Source of the DNA: Roseococcus suduntuyensis
Lineage (GTDB): Bacteria > Pseudomonadota > Alphaproteobacteria > Acetobacterales > Acetobacteraceae
Direction: 5' to 3'
NCBI RefSeq assembly: GCF_014196305.1
Contig: NZ_JACIDJ010000001.1
Span: 275,683 to 339,682 of the forward strand
Length of the DNA: 64,000 bases
Every line of letters begins with the position of its first letter. Position 1 is the stretch's first letter. Position numbers and translations under genes: made by a program. The notes under the pieces are model-generated. The model had not been told where the DNA came from and ran no database searches. It saw nothing but the letters and a program-made list of their open reading frames with translations. This document shows, piece by piece, positions 46,880 to 55,283 of this stretch.

Positions 46880-47680
46880 TTGCGTATCGCCACCTGGAAC
46901 ATCAACAGCGTGCGGCTGCGCTGGCCGCTGCTGAAGGCGCTGGACGCCGCGCTGGCGCCGGACGTGCTCTGCCTGCAGGAGACCAAATGCCCCGATGAAT
47001 TCTTCCCCCGCGCGGAGATCGAGGCGCTGGGCTTCCCCCACATCGCGGCCAAGGGGATGAAGGGCTACAATGGCGTGGCCATCCTCTCGCGCGTGCCGAT
47101 GCAGGTCATCGAGGACGCGCCCGACTGGTGCGCGCGCGGCGATTGCCGGCACCTGGTGGCATTGCTCGACGCGCCGGGCGGGCCCATCGAGCTGCATGAC
47201 TTCTACGTCCCCGCCGGCGGCGACATTCCCGACCGCGAGGCCAATCCGAAATTCGCGCACAAGCTGGACTTCGTGGCGGAAGCGACGGCCTGGACCGCGA
47301 CCCGCGCGCCCACCCGTCGCCGCGTGCTGGTGGGTGATTTGAACATCGCGCCGCTGGAACATGATGTCTGGTCGCACAAGCAACTGCTCGACGTGGTGAG
47401 CCACACGCCCATCGAGGTGGACGCCATGGCGCGCTGGATGGAACAGGGCCAGTGGCACGACGCCGTGCGCCACTTCGTGCCAGCCAGTGAGAAGCTGTAC
47501 TCCTGGTGGAGCTACCGCGCGCGCGACTGGGCGGCGGCCGACCGCGGGCGGCGGCTGGACCACATCTGGGTCAGCGATGATCTGCGCGGCAAGCTCCAGC
47601 GGCAGCACATCCTGCGCGAGGCGCGCGGCTGGGAAAAAGCCAGCGACCATGTGCCGGTGATGGTGGAACTGGCGAAGTGA
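46880..47680 (+). CDS. xth: Exodeoxyribonuclease III
   Basis: AP endonuclease / 3' exonuclease for base-excision repair, 266 residues. MRIATWNINSVRLR at the start, CLQETKCPDEFFP (metal-binding Glu), GYNGVAILSR, VGDLNIAPLEHDVW and the C-terminal LDHIWVSDDL and SDHVPVMVEL (catalytic Asp-His) are intact. The start is a TTG at 46880 with GAAAGG upstream; the encoded MRIATWN is exactly the family start. It follows xerC and overlaps phzF by GTGA. Confidence 0.94.
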   Translation: MRIATWNINSVRLRWPLLKALDAALAPDVLCLQETKCPDEFFPRAEIEALGFPHIAAKGMKGYNGVAILSRVPMQVIEDAPDWCARGDCRHLVALLDAPGGPIELHDFYVPAGGDIPDREANPKFAHKLDFVAEATAWTATRAPTRRRVLVGDLNIAPLEHDVWSHKQLLDVVSHTPIEVDAMARWMEQGQWHDAVRHFVPASEKLYSWWSYRARDWAAADRGRRLDHIWVSDDLRGKLQRQHILREARGWEKASDHVPVMVELAK

Positions 47681-48549
47681 CGCGCCGCTACCCCTTCGTC
47701 ACGCTCGACGTCTTCACCACCACGCGCTTCGGCGGCAATCCGCTGGCCGTCTTCCCCGATGCGCGCGGGCTTTCCGACGCCGAGATGCTGGCGCTGGCGC
47801 GCGAGTTCAATCTCAGCGAGACCACCTTCGTCCTGCCGCCCGAGGACCCCGCGAACACCGCCCGCGTGCGCATCTTCAGCCGCGCGGGCGAGATGCCCTT
47901 CGCCGGCCACCCCAATGTGGGCACGGGCGTAGCGCTGGCCGCGCGCGCCGTGGACGGGCTGCTGCGCTTCGAGGAGATCGCGGGGCTGGTCGAGGTGCGC
48001 GTGGCGGGCGACAGCGCCGAGATCACGGCGCCGCAGCCCCTGGCGTTGGGCCAAGAGATGGATGCCGCGCTGCTGGCCGGCTGCGTGGGCATCGCCCCCG
48101 CCGACGTGATCACCGAAGGCCACGCCCCCGTCATCGCCGCCTGCGGCAATTTCTTCATCATCGCGCAGGTGACGGAGGCGGCGCTCGCCCAGGCGCGCCC
48201 GGACCCCGCCGCCTTCGCCGCCGCCGCGCAGGCTTTCCCGCATCTGGGCGCGCGGGGCCTGCCCCTCTACCTCTATGCCGTGACGGGTGCGGAGACGCTG
48301 CGCGCGCGCATGTTCGCGCCCCTGACCGGCACGATGGAAGATGCCGCCACCGGCAGCGCCGCCGCACCGCTCGCCGCGCTGCGCCTTTCCCTCACCGACG
48401 ACGCCTCGGCGCGCTTCGACATCACCCAGGGCGTCGAGATGGGCCGGCCCTCGCTGATGCGGACCACGGCGCGGCGCGATGGCAGCGCGATCCATGCCAC
48501 CGTCGGCGGCGCCTGCGTGCCCGTGCTGCGGGGCGAGGCCCTGCTGTAG
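47677..48549 (+). CDS. PhzF family isomerase/epimerase-like protein
   Basis: A 290-residue protein with the two-lobed PhzF (DapF-like) fold. The catalytic Glu48 is in NLSETTFVLPP, the first-lobe GHPNVGTGVAL motif and the second-lobe EDAATGSAAAPLAAL motif are clear. Most PhzF-like genes outside phenazine clusters have unknown substrates, and no phenazine genes are present. The GTG start overlaps the xth TGA. It ends the DUF484-xerC-xth-phzF chain. Confidence 0.88.
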   Translation: MTRRYPFVTLDVFTTTRFGGNPLAVFPDARGLSDAEMLALAREFNLSETTFVLPPEDPANTARVRIFSRAGEMPFAGHPNVGTGVALAARAVDGLLRFEEIAGLVEVRVAGDSAEITAPQPLALGQEMDAALLAGCVGIAPADVITEGHAPVIAACGNFFIIAQVTEAALAQARPDPAAFAAAAQAFPHLGARGLPLYLYAVTGAETLRARMFAPLTGTMEDAATGSAAAPLAALRLSLTDDASARFDITQGVEMGRPSLMRTTARRDGSAIHATVGGACVPVLRGEALL

Positions 48550-48635
48550 CGCGGCGCAGCATATTTCTGGACATGTCGGCCCCGCGCTCGTCATGCTCCG
48601 GACCCAGACCCGTAACGGGCATGGGAGACTGAGAG

Positions 48636-50219
48636 ATGCAAAGACGTTCCTTCCTGGCGGGGGCCGCGGCCGCCGCCGCCGCGCCCTCCATCGTGCAGGC
48701 GCAGGCCAACCGCGTGCTCAAGGTGGTGCCGCACGCGAACCTGACCGTGATGGACCCGGTCTGGACCACCGCCTACATCACCCGCAACCACGGCTTCGCG
48801 GTGTGGGACACGCTGTACGGCCTGGATGACGAGTACAAGCCGCAGCCGCAGATGGTCGAGGGCCACACCGTCGAGAATGACGGCAAGCTCTGGACCTTCA
48901 CGCTGCGCGAGGGCCTGCGCTTCCACAACAACGAGCCCGTCCGCGCGCAGGACTGCATCGCCTCGCTGGAACGCTGGGGCAAGCGCGACGCCATGGGCAC
49001 GCGCCTCGCCGCGCTGACGGAGGAGATGCGCGCGCTGGACGACCGGCGCTTCACCATCCGCCTCAGCCGGCCCTTCGGGCTGATGCTGGACGCGCTGGCC
49101 AAGCCCACCTCCAACGCGCCCTTCATCATGCCGGCCAGCATCGCGGCCACCGATGCCTTCACGCAAATCCGCCCCGACCAGGTGATCGGCTCCGGCCCCT
49201 TCACCTTCAACGCGCGCGAGCTGATCTCGGGCAGCCGCGTGGTCTATGAGAAATTCGCGGGCTACCGGCCGCGCGCGAACGGCACGCCCTCCGGCACGGC
49301 CGGCCCCAAGGTCGTGCATTTCGACCGTGTCGAGTGGCACATCATCCCCGACTTCGCCACGGCCGCGAACGCCATGGTCTCGGGCGAGATGGACTGGTGG
49401 GAGGTGGCGACGCCGGACCTCGCCCCCATGCTGCGGCGGAACCGCAACGTGAACGTGACGGTGCCGGACCCGCTGGGCTCCATCGCCGTCATGCGGCCCA
49501 ACCATTTGCACGCGCCGATGAACAACCCGAAATTCCGCCAGGCGCTGCTGCGTGCCGTCAGCCAGACGGATTTCATGACGGCCTTCATGGGCAGCGACCC
49601 GCAGGGCTTCAAATCCGGCGTGGGCGCCTTCACCCCCGGCACGCCGCTCGCCAGCGATGCGGGGCTGGAGGTCTTCGAAAACAACATCGAGACCGCCCGC
49701 CGCATGATCCGCGAGAGCGGCTACAATGGCGAACGCATCGTGCTGCTCGGCACCACCGACATCGCGAGCCTGGCCGCCTGGTCGCAGGTGGCGGCCGACA
49801 TGTTCCGCCGCCTCCAGGTCAACATTGACTTCCAATCCATGGACTGGGGCACGGTGGTGCAGCGCCGCGCGCAGCAGACGCCGCCCGATGCCGGCGGCTG
49901 GAGCGCCTTCTGCACCAACTGGGGCGGGCTCGATCACCTCAACCCCGCCGGCCACCTCATGCTGCGCGGCCAGGGGCGGCAGGGCTTCATCGGCTGGCCC
50001 GAGAGCGCCCGCCTGGAAAGCCTGCGCGAAGCCTGGTTCGAGGCGCCCGACCTGCCGGCCCAGCAGCGCATCGCCGCCGACCTGCAGCGGCAGATGTTCG
50101 AGGACGTGCCCTACATCCCGCTCGGCCAGTTCTTCCAGCCGCTGGCGCATCGCCGCAACCTGACGGGCGTGATGCAGCCCGGCGGCATCCCGGTGTTCTG
50201 GAACGTGCGCCGGACCTGA
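48636..50219 (+). CDS. ABC transporter substrate-binding protein, peptide/family 5
   Basis: A 527-residue periplasmic solute receptor of the DppA/OppA type. The N-terminus MQRRSFLAGAAAAAAAPSIVQAQ is a Tat-like signal (RRSFLAG). The mature part has the SBP_bac_5 features: KPQPQMVEGHTVENDGKLWTFTLREGLRFHN, VIGSGPFTFNARE and a late DIASLAAWSQVAADMFRRLQV. No permease or ATPase genes follow; the next gene is lemA. It may be an orphan receptor for peptides, nickel or glycosides, which the sequence does not decide. Confidence 0.88.
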   Translation: MQRRSFLAGAAAAAAAPSIVQAQANRVLKVVPHANLTVMDPVWTTAYITRNHGFAVWDTLYGLDDEYKPQPQMVEGHTVENDGKLWTFTLREGLRFHNNEPVRAQDCIASLERWGKRDAMGTRLAALTEEMRALDDRRFTIRLSRPFGLMLDALAKPTSNAPFIMPASIAATDAFTQIRPDQVIGSGPFTFNARELISGSRVVYEKFAGYRPRANGTPSGTAGPKVVHFDRVEWHIIPDFATAANAMVSGEMDWWEVATPDLAPMLRRNRNVNVTVPDPLGSIAVMRPNHLHAPMNNPKFRQALLRAVSQTDFMTAFMGSDPQGFKSGVGAFTPGTPLASDAGLEVFENNIETARRMIRESGYNGERIVLLGTTDIASLAAWSQVAADMFRRLQVNIDFQSMDWGTVVQRRAQQTPPDAGGWSAFCTNWGGLDHLNPAGHLMLRGQGRQGFIGWPESARLESLREAWFEAPDLPAQQRIAADLQRQMFEDVPYIPLGQFFQPLAHRRNLTGVMQPGGIPVFWNVRRT

Positions 50220-50273
50220 CGGGAGGGGACGTTTCGTCTACAACCTCCGCGCGCACAGTCAGCGGAGGGTGTG

Positions 50274-50843
50274 ATGGAACTGGTGTATATCCTGGGCGGC
50301 GTCCTGGTGCTGGTCGCCGCCTATGTCATCGTCACCTACAACCGGCTCGTCGGCCTGCGCATCCGCGTGCGCGAGGCGTGGTCGGACATCCAGGTGCAGA
50401 TGAAGCGCCGCTACGACCTGATCCCCAATCTGGTCGAGACGGTGCGCGGCTATGCGGGGCATGAGCGTGAGACGCTGGAGAAGGTGGTGCGCGCCCGCGG
50501 CGAGGCCATGTCCAACCAGGGCAGCCCCGAGGCCCAGGCGCGCAGCGAGAACGCGCTGCAATCCACCCTGAAATCCCTGTTCGCGCTGAGCGAGGCCTAT
50601 CCCGAGCTGAAGGCCGACGCGAATTTCCGCCAGCTCCAGCAGGAGCTGACGGAGACGGAGAACCGCATCAAGATGTCGCGCCGCTTCTACAACGGCACGG
50701 CGCGCGAGCTGAACGTCTCGGTGGAGCAGTTCCCCTCCAACGTCGTGGCCAAATCCTTCGGCTTCGCGGCCTCGGAGTTCTTCACGCTGGACGAGGCCGA
50801 AGCCGAAGCCGCCTCCCGCCCCGTCCCCGTCTCCTTCCGTTAA
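50274..50843 (+). CDS. LemA family protein
   Basis: A 189-residue protein with one N-terminal membrane helix (LVYILGGVLVLVAAYVIVTY) and a cytoplasmic-type helical LemA domain: YNRLVGLRIRVREAWSDIQVQMKRRYDLIPNLVETVRGYAGHE, and FNGTARELN-like RRFYNGTARELNVSVEQFPS. GGAGGG precedes the ATG. It is followed 30 bases on by a DUF2207 protein; the LemA-DUF2207 (or TPM) pair is a recurring combination of unknown function. Confidence 0.9.
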   Translation: MELVYILGGVLVLVAAYVIVTYNRLVGLRIRVREAWSDIQVQMKRRYDLIPNLVETVRGYAGHERETLEKVVRARGEAMSNQGSPEAQARSENALQSTLKSLFALSEAYPELKADANFRQLQQELTETENRIKMSRRFYNGTARELNVSVEQFPSNVVAKSFGFAASEFFTLDEAEAEAASRPVPVSFR

Positions 50844-50873
50844 GTGGTGGGCCGCTAAGTGGGTGGGCCGCTG

Positions 50874-52754
50874 ATGCGCTGGCTGCTGGCGCTTCTCCTC
50901 TGGCTCACGGCCGGGGCCGCGCTCGCGCAACAGGTCGAGGTCACGCGGGACTTCTCCGCGCGCATCGAGATCCAGGCCGATGGCGCCCTCATCGTCACGG
51001 AGGAGATCGAGGTGCTGGCGCTGGGCCAGGCCATCCGCCGCGGCATCTACCGCGACTATGACCTGCGCCCCATTGATCCCGCCGGCCTCTTCCGCGCCGG
51101 GTTCCAGGTGCTGGAGGCCACCCGCAACGGCGAGCCGGAGACCTTCCGCACCGAACGCATCGGCGGCGGCGTGCGCGTCTATCTCGGCCGGGCGGACGCG
51201 GTGCTGACGCATGGCGTCCACCGCTACCGCCTGCGCTTCCGCATGGAGAACGAGGTCCGCGCCTTCGAGGGTTTCGACGAGGTCTATTGGAACGTGAACG
51301 GCACGGGCTGGGCCTTCCCCGTGCTGCGCCTCTCGGCCGAGGTGGTGCTGCCGCAGGGCGCCACCGCCACGCGCCAATCCGCCTATACCGGCCGCGCGCG
51401 GGAGCGCGGGAGCGATGCGCGCATCACCAACCCCGGCGACGGGCGCATCGAGTTCCGCACCACGCGGCCGCTCGCGGCGGGCGAGAACCTCACCATCGCC
51501 GTGGGCTTCCCCCAGGGTTTCGTCACCCATGACGCGCGGCACGGGGCGCTGCACTGGCTGATGAACCGCTCCCCGCTGGAGGTGGGCGGCGTCGTGCTGG
51601 CGCTGCTGCTGGCCTATTACGGCTTCGTCTGGCATCGGGTGGGGCGCGACCCGCGCGGCGGTCCCATCATTCCCGTCTACCAGCCCAGCCTGCCGCCGGC
51701 CGCCATGCGCTTCATCGAGCGCATGGGCTTCGACGCGCAATGCCTGTCCGCCGCGGTGATCAGCCTCGCGGTGAAGGGGCACCTCACCATCAGCGAGGAC
51801 GCTTCGCGCCAGATCATCCTGACGCGCGCCGTGCCGCCCCCCGGCGCGCCCGCGCCCTCCGCCGGCGAGGCCGTGTTGCTGCAGCAATTGCTGGGCGGCC
51901 GCCAGATGATCGTGCTGGCGCAGGGCAACCATTCGGCGCTCTCCACCGCGCGCTCGGCGCTGCGGCGGCATCTGGACGCCACCTTCAACCGCGTCTTCTT
52001 CCGGCGGAATACGGGCTGGAAAGTGCTGGGCGTGCTCATCACGCTGCTGGGTTGGGCGGCCATGGCGCTGACCCATCCGCATGTGCTGGAGGTGGCGCCC
52101 TTCGTCCTGATGGTGGGCGCCTTCTCGGGGGCGGCGCTGCACGTGCCGCTTCGGCTGGTCCGGGATGTCCGGCAATGGCGCGCGGGGATCGGCCTCCGCG
52201 AGGCCGTCGGGATGGTGATGGCCGCGGTGTCCTCGCTGGTCATCATCGGGTTCACCCTGTTCGGCATCTTCTTCGCGGTCGAAGTCATGGGCTGGGAGAT
52301 GGTGGCCGGCACCATAGCCCTCGTCGCCGTGAACGTGATCTTCCACCATTTGCTGAAGGCGCCGACCCCCACCGGCCGCGAGGCGCTGGACGAGATCGAG
52401 GGCATGCGCCTCTACCTCACCGTGGCCGAGGCCGAGCGCCTGCGCTTCCACAATCCGCCCGACCGCACGCCCGAGCATTTCGAGGCGCTGCTGCCCTATG
52501 CCGTGGCGCTGGGCGTGGAGACGGCCTGGACGCGGCAGTTCAGCGACGTGCTGGCCCGCGCCGCGACCTCGCCCGAGGGCTACCAGCCGCGCTGGTATCG
52601 GGGTGGGCGCTACCGGGGGTCGGGGCTGTCGGGCCTCGGCAGCGCGCTGGCCAGCTCCTATGGCTCGGCCGCGCGCTCGCCTTCCAGCAGCGGCTCGGGC
52701 GGGGGCGGGCGTTCGGGTGGCGGCGGGGGCAGCCGGGGCGGCGGCGGGTGGTGA
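50874..52754 (+). CDS. DUF2207 membrane protein with Gly-rich tail
   Basis: A 626-residue predicted membrane protein. A signal peptide (MRWLLALLLWLTAGAALA) is followed by the DUF2207 beta domain (DFSARIEIQADGALIVTEEIEV, YWNVNGTGWAFPV), a TM helix (EVGGVVLALLLAYYGFVW), a cytoplasmic region (VISLAVKGHLTI), two or three further helices near residues 385-410 and 445-490, and a C-terminus of Ser/Gly repeats (GSGGGGRSGGGGG). The last part resembles the tail of the LemA partners. The upstream spacer contains a duplicated GTGGGCCGCTAA-like stretch. A surface or membrane-stress role is inferred. Confidence 0.85.
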   Translation: MRWLLALLLWLTAGAALAQQVEVTRDFSARIEIQADGALIVTEEIEVLALGQAIRRGIYRDYDLRPIDPAGLFRAGFQVLEATRNGEPETFRTERIGGGVRVYLGRADAVLTHGVHRYRLRFRMENEVRAFEGFDEVYWNVNGTGWAFPVLRLSAEVVLPQGATATRQSAYTGRARERGSDARITNPGDGRIEFRTTRPLAAGENLTIAVGFPQGFVTHDARHGALHWLMNRSPLEVGGVVLALLLAYYGFVWHRVGRDPRGGPIIPVYQPSLPPAAMRFIERMGFDAQCLSAAVISLAVKGHLTISEDASRQIILTRAVPPPGAPAPSAGEAVLLQQLLGGRQMIVLAQGNHSALSTARSALRRHLDATFNRVFFRRNTGWKVLGVLITLLGWAAMALTHPHVLEVAPFVLMVGAFSGAALHVPLRLVRDVRQWRAGIGLREAVGMVMAAVSSLVIIGFTLFGIFFAVEVMGWEMVAGTIALVAVNVIFHHLLKAPTPTGREALDEIEGMRLYLTVAEAERLRFHNPPDRTPEHFEALLPYAVALGVETAWTRQFSDVLARAATSPEGYQPRWYRGGRYRGSGLSGLGSALASSYGSAARSPSSSGSGGGGRSGGGGGSRGGGGW

Positions 52755-52804
52755 CGCGCCGCGCCATGGCACGGCGTGCTTGACCGGGCGGGCATGGCCT
52801 CGCC

Positions 52805-53398
52805 ATGTTGGACCCCATGCTCCTGCTCATCGACAACTACGACAGCTTCACCTTCAACCTCTACCACTTCCTGGGCGACCTGGGGGTGGAGGCGGTGGTG
52901 CGGCGCAATGACGCGCTGACGGTGCAGGATGTCTTCGCCATGCGGCCCGATGCGGTGGTGCTCTCGCCCGGCCCCTGCACGCCCAACGAGGCCGGCATCT
53001 GCCTGCCGCTCATCGCCGCCGCCGCCGAGGCGAAGCTGCCCCTGATGGGCGTCTGCCTCGGCCACCAGGCCATCGGCCAGGCCTTCGGCGGCGAGGTGAT
53101 CCGCGCGCCTGAGCCCGTGCATGGGAAGGTGTGGGAGGTGGAGCATGAGGGCCAGGACCTCTTCGCCGGCCTGCCCTCGCCGCTGCGCGCCACGCGCTAT
53201 CACTCGCTGGTGGTGAAGCGGGAGACGCTCCCCGCCGACCTCGTCATCACGGCCGAGACGGCGGACGGGCTCATCATGGGCCTCGCCCACCGGGAGCTGC
53301 CCATCCATGGCGTGCAGTTCCACCCGGAGAGCATCGCCTCCGAGCACGGCCACGGCATCCTGAAGAATTTTCTCGACCGGGCGCGCGTGCCAGCCTGA
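52805..53398 (+). CDS. pabA: Aminodeoxychorismate/anthranilate synthase glutaminase subunit
   Basis: Type I glutamine amidotransferase of 197 residues that supplies ammonia to chorismate-using synthases for folate or tryptophan. [18 protein letters not shown] at the start, [13 protein letters not shown], the nucleophile Cys in [16 protein letters not shown] and the His-Glu pair in [11 protein letters not shown] are complete. pabA versus trpG cannot be separated from sequence alone; no trpE/D/C genes are next to it. A second Met at 52817 is a possible start. The stop abuts the convergent gene's stop (TGATCA). Confidence 0.88.
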   Translation: MLDPMLLLIDNYDSFTFNLYHFLGDLGVEAVVRRNDALTVQDVFAMRPDAVVLSPGPCTPNEAGICLPLIAAAAEAKLPLMGVCLGHQAIGQAFGGEVIRAPEPVHGKVWEVEHEGQDLFAGLPSPLRATRYHSLVVKRETLPADLVITAETADGLIMGLAHRELPIHGVQFHPESIASEHGHGILKNFLDRARVPA

Positions 53399-54490
53399 TC
53401 ACGGCTCCGGGGGGGCGCCCTCGGCGAAGAGGGCGCGGATGCGGGCCACCTGCGCCTCATCCCAGCCCAGTTCCCGCACCGGGTCGAAGACCTCGCGGTC
53501 GGGCGTGTGCAGGATGTAGGCCATGGCCTCGTTGGCCATCATCTCCTCCTGCGCGGTGTCATAGCCCTCGCGGCCCAGGAAGGCGCGGATAGCGGCGCGC
53601 TCCTGCTCCGTCATGCCACGGTGCCAGACGGTCATCACATGGGCGGCGAACATGGGCAGGGTGAAGAACTGCCCATGCGCGAGTTCATGCCGCAGGATGG
53701 CGGCGCGCAGCGCGGGCGTGACCTCGGGCCCCAGGCCGGGAACGGTCAGGATGGCGGCATCCCGCCCGGGGGCAAGGGACCGCACCAGCGCCACCTGTTC
53801 GCGCAGCCATTCCTCCTGCGGGTTCAGCGCGATGCCGTCCCGTTCGGCCAGCGCGAACATCCGCGCCAGGTCCGAGGCGCGGTAATTGTGCCCGAAATAA
53901 TAGTCGTCGGGCGTGTTCCGGTCGGCGGCGATGGCGGCGGCCAGGGCGGTGTCGTCCAGCACGCGGTCGCGCGGGGTGCGGGCCTTCTCGATCAGGGCGG
54001 CGGCGCGGTTCATCGCCGCCCCCTGGCTGGCCAGGTCCGGGAAATCCAGCACGAAGACCAGCGGGTTGGCGTCCCAGCGGAACAGGGTGGGCCGGGTGGC
54101 CACATGGGCGGCGATCTCGGCATGGCCGCGGCTCGGCGGCGCTAAAAGGGGGGGCGCCAAAAGGGGAGGCGCCAAGAGGGGAGGCGCCAAGGCAGCAGGC
54201 GCCTGAGGAGCAGGCGCCGGCGGTGAGGGCGCCACGGCCGGGGGCGGCGCCAGCACCATGGGGGGCTGCGACTGCGGCGCCATGACAGGTGGCGCGACGG
54301 CCAGCGGCGCCTCCGGCGGCGGCCCCTCGCGCGGCCACCACCACAGCGCGGCCCCACCCGCGGCCAGGACCACAAGGCCCAGGGCCGCCAGAATCGGCCC
54401 CGCCAGGGCTGGCCCGCGACGCGGCGGCGTGGCCTTTGACGCTGGAACCGCGCCCGGCCGGGCCAGCCGCACGGTGGCGTCATCATCCAT
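53399..54490 (-). CDS. Membrane-anchored HExxH protein linked to the type VI region
   Basis: A 363-residue protein, unrecognised as a family. The N-terminal cytoplasmic peptide (MDDDATVRLARPG) precedes one TM helix at about residues 32-52, then a Pro/Ala-rich spacer with three PPLLA repeats (about 103-119) and a folded C-terminal domain. That domain contains RHELAHGQF (His268, Glu269, His272), a zinc-metallopeptidase-like motif, and EEMMANEAMAYILH, which could supply the third ligand. It would face the periplasm. It is the last gene after the OmpA-like gene, whose stop lies 49 bases upstream of this start. The ATG at 54490 is chosen over an earlier in-frame Met because the latter would add Gly/Arg residues only. 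Confidence 0.7.
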   Translation of the reverse strand: MDDDATVRLARPGAVPASKATPPRRGPALAGPILAALGLVVLAAGGAALWWWPREGPPPEAPLAVAPPVMAPQSQPPMVLAPPPAVAPSPPAPAPQAPAALAPPLLAPPLLAPPLLAPPSRGHAEIAAHVATRPTLFRWDANPLVFVLDFPDLASQGAAMNRAAALIEKARTPRDRVLDDTALAAAIAADRNTPDDYYFGHNYRASDLARMFALAERDGIALNPQEEWLREQVALVRSLAPGRDAAILTVPGLGPEVTPALRAAILRHELAHGQFFTLPMFAAHVMTVWHRGMTEQERAAIRAFLGREGYDTAQEEMMANEAMAYILHTPDREVFDPVRELGWDEAQVARIRALFAEGAPPEP

Positions 54491-54539
54491 CGTGCCCTGC
54501 ACTCCCTTCCAGCGGGGGCCGCCCGACCCCTGCCGCACT

Positions 54540-55151
54540 CTACCCGCCCAGGTTGACGATCTGCACGCGTCGGTTGCGGGGTTCGGGGAAATTGTCGGGC
54601 GTCGGGATCAGCAGGCGGCTTTCGCCCATGCCCTGCGCCAAAAGGCGCTGCGGGGCGATGCCGAACTTCTCGATCAGGTGCTCGCGCACCGCCAGCGCGC
54701 GGCGTTCGCTGAGCATCTGGTTCATCTGGGCATCGCCCTCGGTGTCGGTGTGGCCTTCCACGCGGAAGCGGAAGGGCCGCAGCTCCTCGCGATTCAACGC
54801 GCGGCCCAGTGCCGCCAGGGCGTCGGCGGCCTGGGGCGTGATGCGCGCGGACCCGGTGGGGAAGAAGACGGTCAGGTTGACCGAGGGGGGTTCCTCCTCC
54901 CCAGGGGCCTTGCCGGCCTCGCCCTGGGGCGCGGCCGGGGCGCCGCCCGTGGTGCCCTCATTGCCCGGGCGGCCAGGCACGCGGATGCCCCGCGTCAGCC
55001 TTTCGATGATCTGGCGTTCCTCGGCATCGGGCCCGGCCGCGGGCGGCGCGGCGGCCGGTGGAGCAGGGATCGCGGGCGGCTGGGCCAGCGCGGCGAAGGG
55101 CAGCCATGCGCCACAAACCAGCAGCGCGGCGCGGAGGAAGGTGGGCATCAT
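54540..55151 (-). CDS. OmpA-family peptidoglycan-binding protein
   Basis: A 203-residue exported protein. Signal peptide MMPTFLRAALLVCGAWLPFAALAQ, a Pro/Ala linker, then an OmpA C-terminal domain (residues about 90-200): VNLTVFFPTGSARITPQAADALAALG, VEGHTDTEGDAQMNQMLSERRALAVREHL and NRRVQIVNL, which bind meso-diaminopimelate. There is no barrel. It lies 132 bases after the second methyltransferase gene in the T6SS strand direction and may serve as a cell-wall anchor for the secretion machine (TssL/TagL-like function) by inference. Confidence 0.88.
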   Translation of the reverse strand: MMPTFLRAALLVCGAWLPFAALAQPPAIPAPPAAAPPAAGPDAEERQIIERLTRGIRVPGRPGNEGTTGGAPAAPQGEAGKAPGEEEPPSVNLTVFFPTGSARITPQAADALAALGRALNREELRPFRFRVEGHTDTEGDAQMNQMLSERRALAVREHLIEKFGIAPQRLLAQGMGESRLLIPTPDNFPEPRNRRVQIVNLGG

Positions 55152-55183
55152 GGCCTCCTACAATTGCCGGGCGGCTGATTCAC

Positions 55184-55207
55184 GGCTTCGGCGATTCCAC
55201 CGAAGCC
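55184..55207 (-). other. Hairpin between methyltransferase 2 and ompA-like gene
   Basis: Perfect 8-base stem GGCTTCGG / CCGAAGCC with an eight-base loop, followed within 20 bases by the palindrome TTCCGGCCGGAA (55224-55235). No T run. It could be a Rho-dependent end or a regulatory structure dividing the operon. Confidence 0.4.
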
Positions 55208-55283
55208 GATCAGACGCCAGCGTTTCCGGCCGGAAGCGTAGAGCGCCAAGGCGGGCAGGTGGAAGCGAAAGCGCAACGGCGGG

